Numbered from the stretch's first letter, positions 1-9,273 are shown. The stretch: DNA of 64,000 nt from Haliscomenobacter sp965225875 (GCF_965225875.1 NZ_CBDDBS010000001.1:124001-188000), one strand, 5' to 3'. The notes: generated by a model from the letters alone, not told the origin. Program-made: numbers and translations.

Positions 1-1086
1 TTTTTATTGCGCCGCACGCGCATTGGGTTTCGTATGCAACCCTATGACAACCTTAAAGGGACAGTCATTTTTTCCTTCGATGCCATTGGTCGGGATGTAC
101 AAAGTGGCATTTTTGGTGCAGGAAACAATGGGGCGATCCCAAGCGTAGGAATTTTTGATGCTTTTTTGGAATGGCGACTTAAGTCCAAAAGTGAAAAAAT
201 GTTCGTAGTGGCAGGTTTTTTCAGACCCCAAATTGGTCGAGAAAGTATTACTGCAGCCTGGCAGGTGGCTAGCATGGAAAAAGCCTTGACTCAAAACTAT
301 CTTCGTCAACATTTAGTAGGAGTTGGATCGGGGCGTTCGGTTGGGGTTAATGTAGGCGGATTACTCATGAATCAAAATCAAAACTTGGTATTAAACTACA
401 ATATTGGCATGTTCAATCCCGCTTATTCTTACAACAATGGAAATTCAGTGGGAAGTCAATTTTCTCCATTAATAACAGGAAGAGCTGTATTATCTATTGG
501 AACTCCTGAAATGAAACAGTATGGTATTGCTTACAACAATAATTTTTTCAATAAACGTAAAGGAGTTTCAATAGCTTTAGATTATTCAAGTCAAGGAAAA
601 TCAGACCTGTTTAAAAGCTCTTCATCAGTTGGCACAGATGTATTACTCAATTTTGGAGGACTTAATTTTGATGCGGAAATTCATGAAACAGCAAGACGTT
701 CCGAAAGAGACAATAGATCGAGAATTTTCGCCTATCGGTCAACTTTTGGGCATATTCGAGCGGGGTACAATTTAATTTTAGGCAAAAAATACTTCGTTGA
801 GCCAATCTTTATGTTTGCTAGATTTAGAGGAGCACCAGATTTGGAAGGCCAAGCCGACGCCCTAGCAGTGCGCTCTTCATCGGGCACGGAAACAACCTAC
901 GATGCAGGCATCAACTGGCATTTGCAGGAACGGCGCCTGAAACTGCTGCTCCATTATACCTGGCGCGAAGGCAATCCAGGGGCAGCTGGCAACGGTGCAA
1001 CTGTAAATGACTATTTTACCCAAGTCAATGTAGGGGCCATCCGGCGGGGCAATTGGTTGGGGTTGGGGCTCAGTGCGATTTTTTAG
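1..1086 (+). CDS. Outer-membrane porin, OprO/P-like (5' end outside window)
   Basis: The frame is open from the first base, so the protein start and signal peptide lie upstream of the window; the TTG at 7 is only an internal codon. The visible 361 residues alternate short polar turns with amphipathic strands (for example GRSVGVNVGGLL and GKKYFVEPIFMFARF) and end in ...GLGLSAIF, an aromatic C-terminal residue typical of outer-membrane beta-barrels. The pattern resembles phosphate-selective porin O/P family proteins, which form substrate channels; the substrate here cannot be read from the sequence. Bases of roughly 361-845 are clearly more AT-rich than both ends of the gene, which may reflect recombination in surface-exposed parts. 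Family assignment is moderate, barrel nature fairly sure. Confidence 0.65.
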   Translation, partial: FLLRRTRIGFRMQPYDNLKGTVIFSFDAIGRDVQSGIFGAGNNGAIPSVGIFDAFLEWRLKSKSEKMFVVAGFFRPQIGRESITAAWQVASMEKALTQNYLRQHLVGVGSGRSVGVNVGGLLMNQNQNLVLNYNIGMFNPAYSYNNGNSVGSQFSPLITGRAVLSIGTPEMKQYGIAYNNNFFNKRKGVSIALDYSSQGKSDLFKSSSSVGTDVLLNFGGLNFDAEIHETARRSERDNRSRIFAYRSTFGHIRAGYNLILGKKYFVEPIFMFARFRGAPDLEGQADALAVRSSSGTETTYDAGINWHLQERRLKLLLHYTWREGNPGAAGNGATVNDYFTQVNVGAIRRGNWLGLGLSAIF

Positions 1087-1135
1087 GCAAATAATTAATG
1101 TTTCCTACTAAATTCAGGCTTCAAAAATCAAATTT

Positions 1136-2731
1136 ATGAAGTCTCTAACCAGCATTTTTCTCCTTCTGTTCATTTCAACAGTCCTCACCGCCCAATCCCC
1201 CGCCTACAATCCCCAGATCAACAGCATTGATGTGCAACATTACCGCTTTAGCCTTACACTCAAAGACGATACCGACCGCATCGAAGGCCTGGCCGAAATC
1301 ACCCTGCGCTTCAAACAAGCAGGCAACAGTTTTGCACTGGATTTGACCAATGCCAAATCGGGTAAAGGCATGGAGGTCAACGCCGTGAGTTTCAGCAATG
1401 CAGCCCTAAAATTCAGCCATAGCAATGACCGTTTGAACATCACCCTGCCCAATACCATCCCGGCGGGAGAAAGCATCACGGTAAGTGTCCAATACGCTGG
1501 CATCCCTACCGACGGCCTGATCATCGATGCCAACAAGTTTGGTGATCGCACTTTTTTTGGCGACAATTGGCCCAATCGTGCCCACCATTGGTTGCCGACC
1601 GTGGATCACCCTTCGGATAAGGCTTCGGTAGAATTCATCGTTACAGCGCCCGATCATTATCAGGTAGTTGGCAATGGCATCCAGATTGAAGAAAGCAACC
1701 TGGACGGCGGCTTACGGCGTACCCATTGGAAAGAAACGGTTTTGCTACCCACCAAAGTAATGGTCATTGGGGTGGCCCCTTTTGCGGTGCAGCTTGCCGG
1801 GGAAGTTCAAGGCATTCAGGTCAGTTCCTGGGTTTTTCCAGACAACCGTGCGGAGGGTTTTGCTGATTACAGCCAGGCCGTGGAGGTATTGGAATGGTTT
1901 CACAAAAACATCGCCCCTTATCCCTACCGCAAATTGGCCAACGTACAATCCAAAACCCGCTATGGCGGCATGGAAAACGCCAGCAATATTTTTTACTTCG
2001 AAAATTCGGTGAATGGCAAAAAGGAACGCGAAGATTTGATTGCCCACGAAATTGCCCACCAGTGGTTTGGCAACTCGGCTTCGGAGGCCAACTGGTACCA
2101 CGTTTGGCTGAGTGAGGGTTTTGCAACCTACAGCACCCACCTTTACCACGAAGCCAAGTACGGTGCAGCCTCCCTGGCCGAACGCATGCGCAAAGACCGC
2201 TTCACCGTAGTGCGTTATGCCGAGCGCAAGCTGGCTCCCATCGTAGACACCACCGTGACCGACATCAACACGGTACTCAATACCAATTCGTACCAAAAAG
2301 GCTCCTGGGTATTGCACATGTTGCGCCACGAGATTGGCGATGCCGCCTTTTGGAAAGGCTATCGAGCCTATTATCAAAAGTACCAGGGCAGCAATGCACT
2401 TACTTCCGATTTGCAAAAAGTGATGGAAGAAGCCTCGGGTAAATCGCTGGCGACCTTTTTTAAACAATGGGTTTTTCAGGCTGGTCAGCCCGAATTAAAA
2501 GTGGACTGGAAATACGATGCAAGTAAAAAAGAGCTGGAAGTAAGCGTGCAACAAGTCCAGGCAACTCCATTTAGTTTTCCGCTGGATGTTCATTTTTTGG
2601 ACGAGAACAAAAAGCTGGTTTTGGAAAAAACATTACCCATAAACAAAAGCCAGGAACAATTCCGCTTCCCCCTGGCCAGTGCCCCAAAAGACATCAAACT
2701 CGATCCCAATGCCTATTTGTTGTTCAAATGA
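1136..2731 (+). CDS. Secreted M1-family zinc aminopeptidase
   Basis: The 531-residue protein begins with a signal peptide (hydrophobic to about residue 18, then TAQS). The substrate-binding exopeptidase motif GGMEN is at about 277-281 and the zinc site HEIAH starts at residue 304, followed by the third ligand in NWYHVWLSEGFATY. These are the hallmarks of gluzincin M1 peptidases, which remove N-terminal residues from peptides. It is shorter than aminopeptidase N-type members (about 850-900 residues): after the catalytic and helical part only a short beta domain is seen, so the large C-terminal helical domain is absent. Probably periplasmic or secreted and used in peptide scavenging. The gene stands alone, 49 bases after the porin. 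Confidence 0.92.
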   Translation: MKSLTSIFLLLFISTVLTAQSPAYNPQINSIDVQHYRFSLTLKDDTDRIEGLAEITLRFKQAGNSFALDLTNAKSGKGMEVNAVSFSNAALKFSHSNDRLNITLPNTIPAGESITVSVQYAGIPTDGLIIDANKFGDRTFFGDNWPNRAHHWLPTVDHPSDKASVEFIVTAPDHYQVVGNGIQIEESNLDGGLRRTHWKETVLLPTKVMVIGVAPFAVQLAGEVQGIQVSSWVFPDNRAEGFADYSQAVEVLEWFHKNIAPYPYRKLANVQSKTRYGGMENASNIFYFENSVNGKKEREDLIAHEIAHQWFGNSASEANWYHVWLSEGFATYSTHLYHEAKYGAASLAERMRKDRFTVVRYAERKLAPIVDTTVTDINTVLNTNSYQKGSWVLHMLRHEIGDAAFWKGYRAYYQKYQGSNALTSDLQKVMEEASGKSLATFFKQWVFQAGQPELKVDWKYDASKKELEVSVQQVQATPFSFPLDVHFLDENKKLVLEKTLPINKSQEQFRFPLASAPKDIKLDPNAYLLFK

Positions 2732-2818
2732 TGAACCATTGGCAAATGTTTAAAGATCATTAACACGAACAATAGCCATTTTAGGACGACCTTAACGTTA
2801 TAGAACCTGACTTGTGAG

Positions 2819-2826
2819 TAATTTTG
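2819..2826 (+). promoter_or_regulatory. Possible -7 box TAATTTTG for the cytochrome c gene
   Basis: TAATTTTG matches the Bacteroidota -7 consensus TAnnTTTG exactly and lies about 100 bases before the cytochrome c start. No clear TTG box is present at the right distance upstream, so the call rests on the -7 box alone. Confidence 0.35.
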
Positions 2827-2925
2827 CGTCATAAAAGTGTCTTGAGAATTTTTCTTCAAGGCAGCGCTTTGCCGCGAAATTTTTTACCTTGCAACCGCAT
2901 TTCTCTATTTAAAAAAACCGACGCG

Positions 2926-3240
2926 ATGAGAAAGTTACTGGCATTTGGATCGCTTTTGGCAATGATCTTGCTTTTCTCCAACATGACTGTGGATAATGTG
3001 CAGCCCAAAAAACCTGATGGGGAGAAGATCTACAAGCAGTACTGCGTAACCTGTCATGGTTTGCGTGGCGACATGGGCGTATCTGGTGCGGCCAATTTTG
3101 TTGAATCCAAACTAAAATTGGACGAACGCATCAAAGTCATCACCAATGGCCGCAACAACATGGCTAGTTTTAAAGCTTTGCTTGACAAAGACAAAATCAA
3201 AGCTGTAGCGGCGTACACCATGACGTTGACCAAGAATTAA
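2926..3240 (+). CDS. Small class I c-type cytochrome
   Basis: A 104-residue protein with an N-terminal signal peptide or membrane anchor (LLAFGSLLAMILLFS) and one haem-binding motif CVTCH at residues 40-44, followed by HGLRGDMGVSGAANF; a Met in NNMASF is a plausible sixth haem ligand. This is the minimal mono-haem cytochrome c fold, an electron carrier in the periplasm. The ATG at 2926 is chosen because it directly precedes the signal sequence; an upstream in-frame start would add a 34-residue, non-signal-like extension. No oxidase or reductase genes adjoin it, so the partner is unknown. Confidence 0.88.
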   Translation: MRKLLAFGSLLAMILLFSNMTVDNVQPKKPDGEKIYKQYCVTCHGLRGDMGVSGAANFVESKLKLDERIKVITNGRNNMASFKALLDKDKIKAVAAYTMTLTKN

Positions 3241-3347
3241 TGCTAAGCTGTTCAAACAAAAAACGTTAAACAGCCTGTTGGAAATTAGGGAATGGACGAA
3301 ATGCTCATTCCCTAATTCCTTATTTATCCATTTCTTTCCCTGTAATT

Positions 3348-4346
3348 ATGTCCATTTTTGTAACAGGCGGTACAGGATTTGTAGGTTCTTACCTGATTCG
3401 ACATTTGTTGGAGCAAGGTTATACCGATATCACTGCGCTGCGCCGGCGCAACAGCAATTTTGATCTCGCCAGCGATTTTGCCGACCGCATCCAGTGGATC
3501 GAAGGTGAACTCAACGACCCTTTTAGTTTGGCTGAAGGCATCCGAGGCAAAAAATGGGTTTTCCACGTTGCTGCGATCATTTCTTTTGAAGAGAAAGACC
3601 GCGCAAAAATGCATGCGGTCAATGTTGAAGGAACTGCGCATATCGTCAATGCCTGCTTGGATGAAGGGGTAGAAAAATTATTGCATGTAAGTTCGATTGC
3701 CGCGGTTGGTCGCACCAAGCCCAATCAAGTCGTAAATGAAAAGAACATTTACCAGGCCAGCCCTTACAACACCGAATATGGGCTCAGTAAATTTTTGGGC
3801 GAACAGGAGGTGTGGCGCGGAATTGCCGAAGGGCTGAATGCAGCCATCGTCAACCCAGGGGTAGTCATTGGTGCCGGGCGTTGGCACGAAGGTACCGGGC
3901 AGTTTTTTCCAGCTCTCCACCGGGGTTTTCGTTTTGTCCCTCCTGGTAAAATCAGTATGGTTGATGTGCGGGATGTCGCCCGAATGTTGTTGGTTTTGGC
4001 CAAAAGTGACGTCAATGAAGAGCGTTTCATTGCCAATGCGGGTGAACTGACTTATCAGGAGTTTTTCAAGGCCATTACTCAGGAGTTTCGGGTGCCCGTG
4101 CCCAATATCATGATTACACCTTTGCTTCGCGAATTGGCCTGGCGGTTGGCAAAAATCCCAGCCTTTTTTACCAGAAAACCACCACTGGTTACCAAAGAGA
4201 ATTTGCGTCAGGCGGCACTTGAATTGGTTTTTGAAAATGAAAAATCAAAAAAACAGTTGCAATTTGAATACACAGCGATCGACAAAACCATTGCTGATAC
4301 TTGTCGGGCTTTTTTGGATGCTGAAGGAAAAACGACGGTTTTTTGA
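3348..4346 (+). CDS. NAD(P)-dependent epimerase/dihydroflavonol-reductase-like protein
   Basis: Extended short-chain dehydrogenase of 332 residues. The Rossmann nucleotide site GGTGFVG is at residues 7-13 and the catalytic YxxxK at Y144-K148 (YGLSK), preceded by a Ser-rich strand (HVSSIAAVG). The closest style is the dihydroflavonol-4-reductase/NAD-dependent epimerase group, which reduces or epimerises sugar or lipid carbonyls; the substrate cannot be inferred. Cytoplasmic, no signal peptide. It stands between the cytochrome and a lipoprotein gene without obvious operon partners. Confidence 0.88.
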   Translation: MSIFVTGGTGFVGSYLIRHLLEQGYTDITALRRRNSNFDLASDFADRIQWIEGELNDPFSLAEGIRGKKWVFHVAAIISFEEKDRAKMHAVNVEGTAHIVNACLDEGVEKLLHVSSIAAVGRTKPNQVVNEKNIYQASPYNTEYGLSKFLGEQEVWRGIAEGLNAAIVNPGVVIGAGRWHEGTGQFFPALHRGFRFVPPGKISMVDVRDVARMLLVLAKSDVNEERFIANAGELTYQEFFKAITQEFRVPVPNIMITPLLRELAWRLAKIPAFFTRKPPLVTKENLRQAALELVFENEKSKKQLQFEYTAIDKTIADTCRAFLDAEGKTTVF

Positions 4347-4391
4347 ATACTGTCTATTGCCATCAGGTTCTTTCACCTAATCCTATACCAC

Positions 4392-5033
4392 ATGTCCCAT
4401 CGTTCTTTCTCCGCCGCTTTACTTGTACTTGGTCTATTGGCAGCTTGTACCCGCCCCACTTCTACTCCTGAGGCTGCCCTACTCAGTTATTTCCCAACAG
4501 CTACGCTGAGCGATACCACCCATTTAGAGCTACCGGATGAGGCCATTTCTGGAGACACCATTCCGACCCTCTTGTTTTTCAAAACCCTCGGGGCTTTGAT
4601 GCAGCCAGTGGACTATATTGTTGATTCTACTTCGAGTACGGTGGTGGCCTTGCAGCGCTTTTCGCTAAATGAACGTTACGATGGCTGTTTGGTACACCTT
4701 ACCCAAAATTGGTTCAAACACCAGTCCCTTTTACTTTTTGACAAACAAAGCCAGCGCTTCACTGATCGTTTTACCGTGGGTGAATGGTACGGTGGCGAAG
4801 GTGGCCAAGTACTGATTGGCTCCTGGCTTTTCGACTACAATGGAGACGGCAACAAAGACCTGGTGCGCCGCAGCATCGAACACAGCATGACCCCAACGCC
4901 CGAGGGAGAAGCTGAAGAAAGATTTTTCGAATCTGGGGAATTGCTGCTCTGGAACAAAAATACATGGCAAAAAAATATGGTAAAAGACTCGGCTGTTTTG
5001 GTTAAAAACTACCCTATCCGCTCAGTCTGGTAA
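4392..5033 (+). CDS. Putative lipoprotein of unknown function
   Basis: 213 residues with a lipoprotein signal peptide ending in a lipobox LLAAC (Cys19), so it should be anchored to a membrane from the periplasmic side. The rest is not recognised. It contains a short calcium-loop-like stretch DYNGDGNKD at about residue 154, similar to FG-GAP or EF-hand loops, and a strongly acidic segment after it. It lies 45 bases after the epimerase and could be co-transcribed with it, but no functional link is visible. Confidence 0.75.
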   Translation: MSHRSFSAALLVLGLLAACTRPTSTPEAALLSYFPTATLSDTTHLELPDEAISGDTIPTLLFFKTLGALMQPVDYIVDSTSSTVVALQRFSLNERYDGCLVHLTQNWFKHQSLLLFDKQSQRFTDRFTVGEWYGGEGGQVLIGSWLFDYNGDGNKDLVRRSIEHSMTPTPEGEAEERFFESGELLLWNKNTWQKNMVKDSAVLVKNYPIRSVW

Positions 5034-5105
5034 GCCTACTATTCTTTATTCACTTTCAAGATATTTGGATCCGTCAATTTAAAAAATGACGGATGATGCC
5101 GGATT

Positions 5106-5176
5106 GTAGAGATGCACGGCCGTGCGTCTCCAGGCTTGTACCAAATGCAAAAAGACGCACGGCCGTGCGTCTCTAC
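5106..5176. repeat. Pair of REP-like palindromes before lipA
   Basis: Two copies of a palindrome built on GCACGGCCGTGC lie 21 bases apart; the second, AGACGCACGGCCGTGCGTCT, is a perfect 20-base palindrome, and the first differs by one base. The outer ends GTAGAGA and TCTCTAC are also inverted. The pair lies upstream of lipA. Its form, a GC-rich pair of small hairpins between genes, is that of REP elements moved by REP-associated transposases; no such transposase is in the window. Confidence 0.8.
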
Positions 5177-5283
5177 GGTGCGTTACCCCGATTTCCTCCC
5201 ACATTCAAAACATTTTCCCGCTTTTTGCTGTACTATTCTGGAATTTATCTCAATTTTGCAGCGTGTAAAAGCGGAGAAGAACC

Positions 5284-6165
5284 ATGGTTGAATTACCTGT
5301 TGTCAGCAAGGAAAGTACTGAACCTACCCGGACGCGCAAACCAGACTGGTTGCGGGTCAAACTACCCATGGGCGAGAATTATAAAAAAGTGCGCTCTTTG
5401 GTCGACGAGTACAAGCTACACACCATTTGCCAAAGTGGCAATTGCCCGAACATGGGTGAATGTTGGGGTGAAGGTACGGCTACTTTTATGATCCTGGGCA
5501 ATACTTGTACCCGCTCTTGTTCTTTTTGCGCTGTAAAAACGGGCCGGCCCAACGAATACGACGCCGATGAGCCCCGCCGCGTAGCCGAAGCCATCGTGCT
5601 CATGCAGGTCAAACACGCGGTCATCACTTCCGTCAACCGCGACGAGCTGGCTGATCGGGGCGCCGAAATCTGGCACCAAACCGTTCGCCTGGTCAAAGAA
5701 GCTTCACCTTCCACCACTATAGAAACGCTCATCCCCGATACCAAAGCCAATTGGGAAGCCCTAGAGCGGATGATCTCCGCTGGCCAGGAGGTAGTATCGC
5801 ACAACATGGAAACCGTAGAGCGCCTCTACCGCAAGGTACGCCCTCAAGCCAAATACCAGCGTAGCCTGGAACAAATCCAGCGCACCAAAGACTACGGTAA
5901 ACGCACCAAGTCGGGCATCATGGTTGGTCTGGGTGAAACACAGGAAGAAGTGTTCAAAATTATGGATGACCTCGTAGCGCACGGCTGCGATGTGCTCACC
6001 ATTGGGCAGTACTTACAGCCTACCCAAATGCACATTGCGGTAGCGGAATTCATCCACCCGGATGTGTTTGCGTTGTACAAGGAGGTGGGTTTGAGCAAGG
6101 GATTTAAATTTGTGGAGAGTGGACCTCTGGTACGCTCGAGTTATCATGCGGAAAGGCATTTGTAG
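5284..6165 (+). CDS. lipA: Lipoyl synthase
   Basis: Radical-SAM enzyme that inserts two sulfurs into protein-bound octanoate to give the lipoyl cofactor of pyruvate and 2-oxoglutarate dehydrogenases and glycine cleavage. At 293 residues it has normal LipA length. The auxiliary 4Fe-4S cluster motif is complete (Cys49, Cys54, Cys60 in CQSGNCPNMGEC) and the radical-SAM motif is CTRSCSFC (Cys75, 79, 82). Further LipA signatures are MVGLGET and the C-terminal GPLVRSSYHAE, where a conserved Ser serves as a cluster ligand. ATG at 5284 gives a normal N-terminus. No lipB or octanoyltransferase gene is adjacent. Confidence 0.97.
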   Translation: MVELPVVSKESTEPTRTRKPDWLRVKLPMGENYKKVRSLVDEYKLHTICQSGNCPNMGECWGEGTATFMILGNTCTRSCSFCAVKTGRPNEYDADEPRRVAEAIVLMQVKHAVITSVNRDELADRGAEIWHQTVRLVKEASPSTTIETLIPDTKANWEALERMISAGQEVVSHNMETVERLYRKVRPQAKYQRSLEQIQRTKDYGKRTKSGIMVGLGETQEEVFKIMDDLVAHGCDVLTIGQYLQPTQMHIAVAEFIHPDVFALYKEVGLSKGFKFVESGPLVRSSYHAERHL

Positions 6166-6391
6166 AAGCAATAAATTATTGCCGGATTTGGTCTAAATCT
6201 CCTTCCCAACGCAGTTTTCCACGCAGTTCACAATTTAAGAAAATTGAAGATCAAATGAGTGAGAGTAATATACAAGCAAAAAAATTGAGGCGTAAAATCA
6301 TGAAATACTACTCCGTAAAATAGAGCTACCCTTAAACTACATTAAGTCCATTTCTTAAAATACTTCATAGGTTCCACTTTGCAGGTCGGCC

Positions 6392-6399
6392 TACCTTTG
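6392..6399 (+). promoter_or_regulatory. Possible -7 box TACCTTTG before the NTF2-like lipoprotein gene
   Basis: TACCTTTG fits TAnnTTTG exactly and lies 25 bases before the start codon. A TTTG 10 bases upstream is too close to be the -33 box, so only the -7 element is supported. The 258 bases between lipA and the next gene otherwise show only a 22-codon open frame (6255-6323) without support. Confidence 0.4.
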
Positions 6400-6424
6400 C
6401 ATTGTAATCTAAAAAAATGCAAAA

Positions 6425-6910
6425 ATGAAAATTTCACCTGTACTTCTGACAATGCTGTTTCTTTTAACCGCTTGTCAAAGCAAAGTGGACAATCAAAATT
6501 CTGTCAATAATCAAAACAAAATGGAAATGGACAATGAAAAAGCTGCAATTGAGAAATTGCTTTTCACTTATCGGGATGCCCTGAACGCATCGAATACAGA
6601 CAAAGTTTTACCACTTTATACAGCAACCGGCGTTTTTATGCCCTCAAATGCCCCGACCTCAGTGGGGCAAGACCAAGTTAAAGGTGCTTACGATTTTGTT
6701 TTTAATTCCATCCAATTGAAAATTGAATTTTTTATTGACGAAATTGAGGTACACGGCGATATTGCGTTTGCCCGAACCACCTCAAAAGGCACCACTTTGA
6801 TTCATGCCACAGGGGAAACCGTTCCAGAAGAAAACAGAGAATTGTTTGTGCTCCAAAAGGAAAATGGGCAATGGAAAATAGCTCGATATATGTTTAATAA
6901 AACCAAGTAA
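6425..6910 (+). CDS. Lipoprotein with SnoaL/DUF4440-like (NTF2 fold) domain
   Basis: 161 residues, lipobox LLTAC with Cys17, an Asn-rich linker, then a domain starting EKAAIEKLLFTYRDALNASNTDKVLPLYTATGVFM that is typical of the NTF2-like SnoaL/DUF4440/SgcJ group, ending with the usual GQWKIARYMFN strand. These cone-shaped domains bind small hydrophobic ligands or act as isomerases or non-enzymatic modules; a specific role cannot be told. The lipidation implies membrane attachment facing the periplasm. The gene stands alone. Confidence 0.82.
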   Translation: MKISPVLLTMLFLLTACQSKVDNQNSVNNQNKMEMDNEKAAIEKLLFTYRDALNASNTDKVLPLYTATGVFMPSNAPTSVGQDQVKGAYDFVFNSIQLKIEFFIDEIEVHGDIAFARTTSKGTTLIHATGETVPEENRELFVLQKENGQWKIARYMFNKTK

Positions 6911-6988
6911 ACGGTGTTTATCGCGGATAAAAAATTTTCGTAATGAGGGTTGATGTTCAATTAAACATCAACCCTTGTTACTCGCCCC

Positions 6989-7813
6989 TCACCTACACAT
7001 CACCATCCCCTTCCCCCAATACGGCATCAACTGCTTATATTCCTCCGCTTTTACAACATACCAATTGTCCCACTGCTCTACAACCCCACAAATCTGTACC
7101 TCATCCGCCACGTAAGGCGCCAGTTTATCATTGATGGGCCGACCATCCTGGTCCAACACAAAACAATATTGCTGCTCGCCATTGCTGGTTTTGGCCTTAA
7201 AAAATGCCGGAATCCCGCCAGCCAAACAACGAATGGCGCAAGAGCGGTGCGGCTTCCCCTCCCCAGGGCGCATCACTCCGAGGTAACATTTGGGGTCGAG
7301 GATTTCACCGCGCAAAGTGGCTTTGTCCAATTGAACAGGGGTTGAAGCAACATCCTCCAGCTTGGAAAAACCCTGGAACAACTCCTTTTCGGGCCCCAAT
7401 TCAAAGGCCACTACCCCATCGTAATAAATCAATTTACCTTTCAGTCGGATCCCTTTACCCATCAGGGTTGTCCCGGTTTTTTGGGCCAAAGCTTCGAGTG
7501 CAGGGTTGGCGCTTTTTTTGCCCATTCCAATCAATAAAATGCGTTGAAAATGAGGAAGCCCTTGTAAATCCTTTCCCAGGGGGATTTTTAAACAAGGAAT
7601 GGGTTCAGTGATCAAAATGCCCTCCAAGGTGCGGTAGCGAGCGATTTCGTATTTGGAGGGGATAAACCGGCGTTGGTTGAGCACCAGAATTCCGGCTATG
7701 GCTGGGACTAAAACCACCAGAGTCCAGACCACGTATTTGACCCATTGGCCATAACTTTTCGGCGCTTTGTCTTGCCAGCCGATGTAAAATTCTTCGTTCA
7801 TCTGATTACTCAT
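6989..7813 (-). CDS. Membrane-anchored protein with K-C-Y/H-x2-C-x3-C motif
   Basis: 274 residues; one membrane segment at about 26-45, then a soluble region. Near the C-terminus it carries DPKCYLGVMRPGEGKPHRSC followed by AIRC, giving Cys176, His189, Cys192 and Cys196, spaced like a metal or haem-type ligand set. I do not recognise a named family. Its start codon abuts the stop of the Rieske fusion gene with no gap, so it is the last gene of the minus-strand run beginning at the SDR or at the GH63 gene. The association with a membrane Rieske protein suggests a redox partner or assembly role; this is inference. Confidence 0.8.
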   Translation of the reverse strand: MSNQMNEEFYIGWQDKAPKSYGQWVKYVVWTLVVLVPAIAGILVLNQRRFIPSKYEIARYRTLEGILITEPIPCLKIPLGKDLQGLPHFQRILLIGMGKKSANPALEALAQKTGTTLMGKGIRLKGKLIYYDGVVAFELGPEKELFQGFSKLEDVASTPVQLDKATLRGEILDPKCYLGVMRPGEGKPHRSCAIRCLAGGIPAFFKAKTSNGEQQYCFVLDQDGRPINDKLAPYVADEVQICGVVEQWDNWYVVKAEEYKQLMPYWGKGMVMCR

Positions 7814-8857
7814 TTAGACTTGAATAATCGCCGCAGGGCGTTCGGTTCCTTCGGGATACGGGCTTGGGTTGACCCAAACCATACCATCGACAATTTTCAC
7901 ATCGTAGGTCTCCAGTTTTTCGGTAAACGGAGGTGGAGATTGCCCATTTTGCGGCAGATATTGGTAGCCATGCCAGGGACAGGTGATGCAACCATCGACA
8001 ATTTTCCCCTCGCCGATTGGGCCATGCTGGTGGCGGCAAATGTTGTTGACCGCCGACACCTTGCCATTGTAACGGAATACCGCGATGTTTTGGCCTTCCA
8101 GATAGACTATTTTCGCCCGGTTTTCAGGAATATCCTCCGCTGAACACACCTGATAGTACCCCTCTCCTACTGCCGGTTTATCCATTTGCTCCTGCAGGCG
8201 TTTTTTCTCTACCCCTGCCGCCATCAAATGCAGCGAAACCAGGGTGAACAGGCCAAAACCAACAAAGCCGATCCAGATGGGCGACTGCTCCAATTGAATC
8301 ACCCCCAACATCACGTGAAAAACCAGCAGGCCATAGGCCAGATACACCAGCATGTGCAGGCTCTTCCACCAACGTGGACTCAGGTTTTTTAGCCAAAAAT
8401 CATGACTGGTGGCCGCCATCAAAAACAAAATCAGCAGGGCGAAAAAGCCCAGAACCTGAAAAGGGAAATCCTGCAAAGAGCCATAATGGGTATTGGATGC
8501 AAATACCGAAAAAATCGGATCCACATAGCCCAGGCTGTGAAACTGGATGGTATTAAAAACCCCATGTACTGCCCCAATCAAAAAGGTAGTTACACCCAGA
8601 TGCCGTCGATTGTACAACAAGGGCAAAAAGCGGCGATCCAAACGCGCCAAGGGCCCAATGCACAAAATGAATTGCAGCATGATAAAGGCCAGGGTGCCAG
8701 TAGCCCGAATGATCAGGGTTTCAGGGCTAATCAAGGGATAAAAGACCAATTGCAAGAGGGTGAACGTCAACAAGTATAAGACCATGATCCCGCCCATGAT
8801 GCGGTCGTAGCGCCGTTTTTGGCGGTTCCATTGTACGGAGGTGTAATTGACACTCAT
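7814..8857 (-). CDS. Ferric-reductase-like membrane domain fused to a Rieske [2Fe-2S] domain
   Basis: 347 residues. The first ~215 form about six membrane helices with paired histidines at 86, 98, 168 and 181 (RRHLG, AVHG, LHML, FHVMLG), as in ferric reductase/YedZ-MsrQ-type di-haem b proteins. The C-terminal ~110 residues are a Rieske domain with both ligand pairs intact: Cys274-x-His276 and Cys293-x2-His296 (CPWH). The protein could therefore pass electrons between membrane haem b and a soluble [2Fe-2S] cluster. The start overlaps the upstream 139-residue gene by four bases (ATGA type). Catalytic partner and substrate are not evident. Confidence 0.88.
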   Translation of the reverse strand: MSVNYTSVQWNRQKRRYDRIMGGIMVLYLLTFTLLQLVFYPLISPETLIIRATGTLAFIMLQFILCIGPLARLDRRFLPLLYNRRHLGVTTFLIGAVHGVFNTIQFHSLGYVDPIFSVFASNTHYGSLQDFPFQVLGFFALLILFLMAATSHDFWLKNLSPRWWKSLHMLVYLAYGLLVFHVMLGVIQLEQSPIWIGFVGFGLFTLVSLHLMAAGVEKKRLQEQMDKPAVGEGYYQVCSAEDIPENRAKIVYLEGQNIAVFRYNGKVSAVNNICRHQHGPIGEGKIVDGCITCPWHGYQYLPQNGQSPPPFTEKLETYDVKIVDGMVWVNPSPYPEGTERPAAIIQV

Positions 8858-9273
8858 GGGTTGAAGTTGAATTTTTGGATGCCCGTTTTTTCAAAGGGGT
8901 TGACAATTTGTAAAAAATAGGGTGCTTTGGCCAGGCGCGTCCCGGAAATTGGAAAGCGTTGGGTTCCTTTTGACCCCAGTACGCCGATGAAGGTGTACTG
9001 CCAATAGAGTTGTGCCATTGGCTGCGCCAAAGGTTTTTTGATGATGAACTCCAATTGTGTGCCTATTGTAGAGTCCCCGCGAAGATTTATGGTAAGTTCC
9101 TCAGATTCCTGGGTATCCAGTATTCGAGGCAAGGGTGGATCAATTTTCTGAAATGCTTGTGTCTGGGTGACTGGTTGCGGCAAAACCCAGATTGCCGCAG
9201 CAAAACCCAGGCAGAGCAGAACACTGCCGATCTGCCAGATGATGCGATGTCGTTTGCGCAATTCAGGAACCAT
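8854..9273 (-). CDS. Hypothetical single-pass membrane protein of the Rieske operon
   Basis: 139 residues with an N-terminal membrane helix (about 12-32) followed by a beta-rich periplasmic-like domain (ELTINLRGDSTIGTQLEFIIKKP) and no cysteines. Not recognised. It overlaps both neighbours (11 bases with the small membrane protein, four with the Rieske fusion), so translation is probably coupled and the products may form one complex. Confidence 0.75.
   Translation of the reverse strand: MVPELRKRHRIIWQIGSVLLCLGFAAAIWVLPQPVTQTQAFQKIDPPLPRILDTQESEELTINLRGDSTIGTQLEFIIKKPLAQPMAQLYWQYTFIGVLGSKGTQRFPISGTRLAKAPYFLQIVNPFEKTGIQKFNFNP

Noticed and set aside
6255..6323. 22-codon open frame MSESNIQAKKLRRKIMKYYS...
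   Set aside because: No promoter, ribosome site or family; could be the remnant of a lost gene but cannot be supported.
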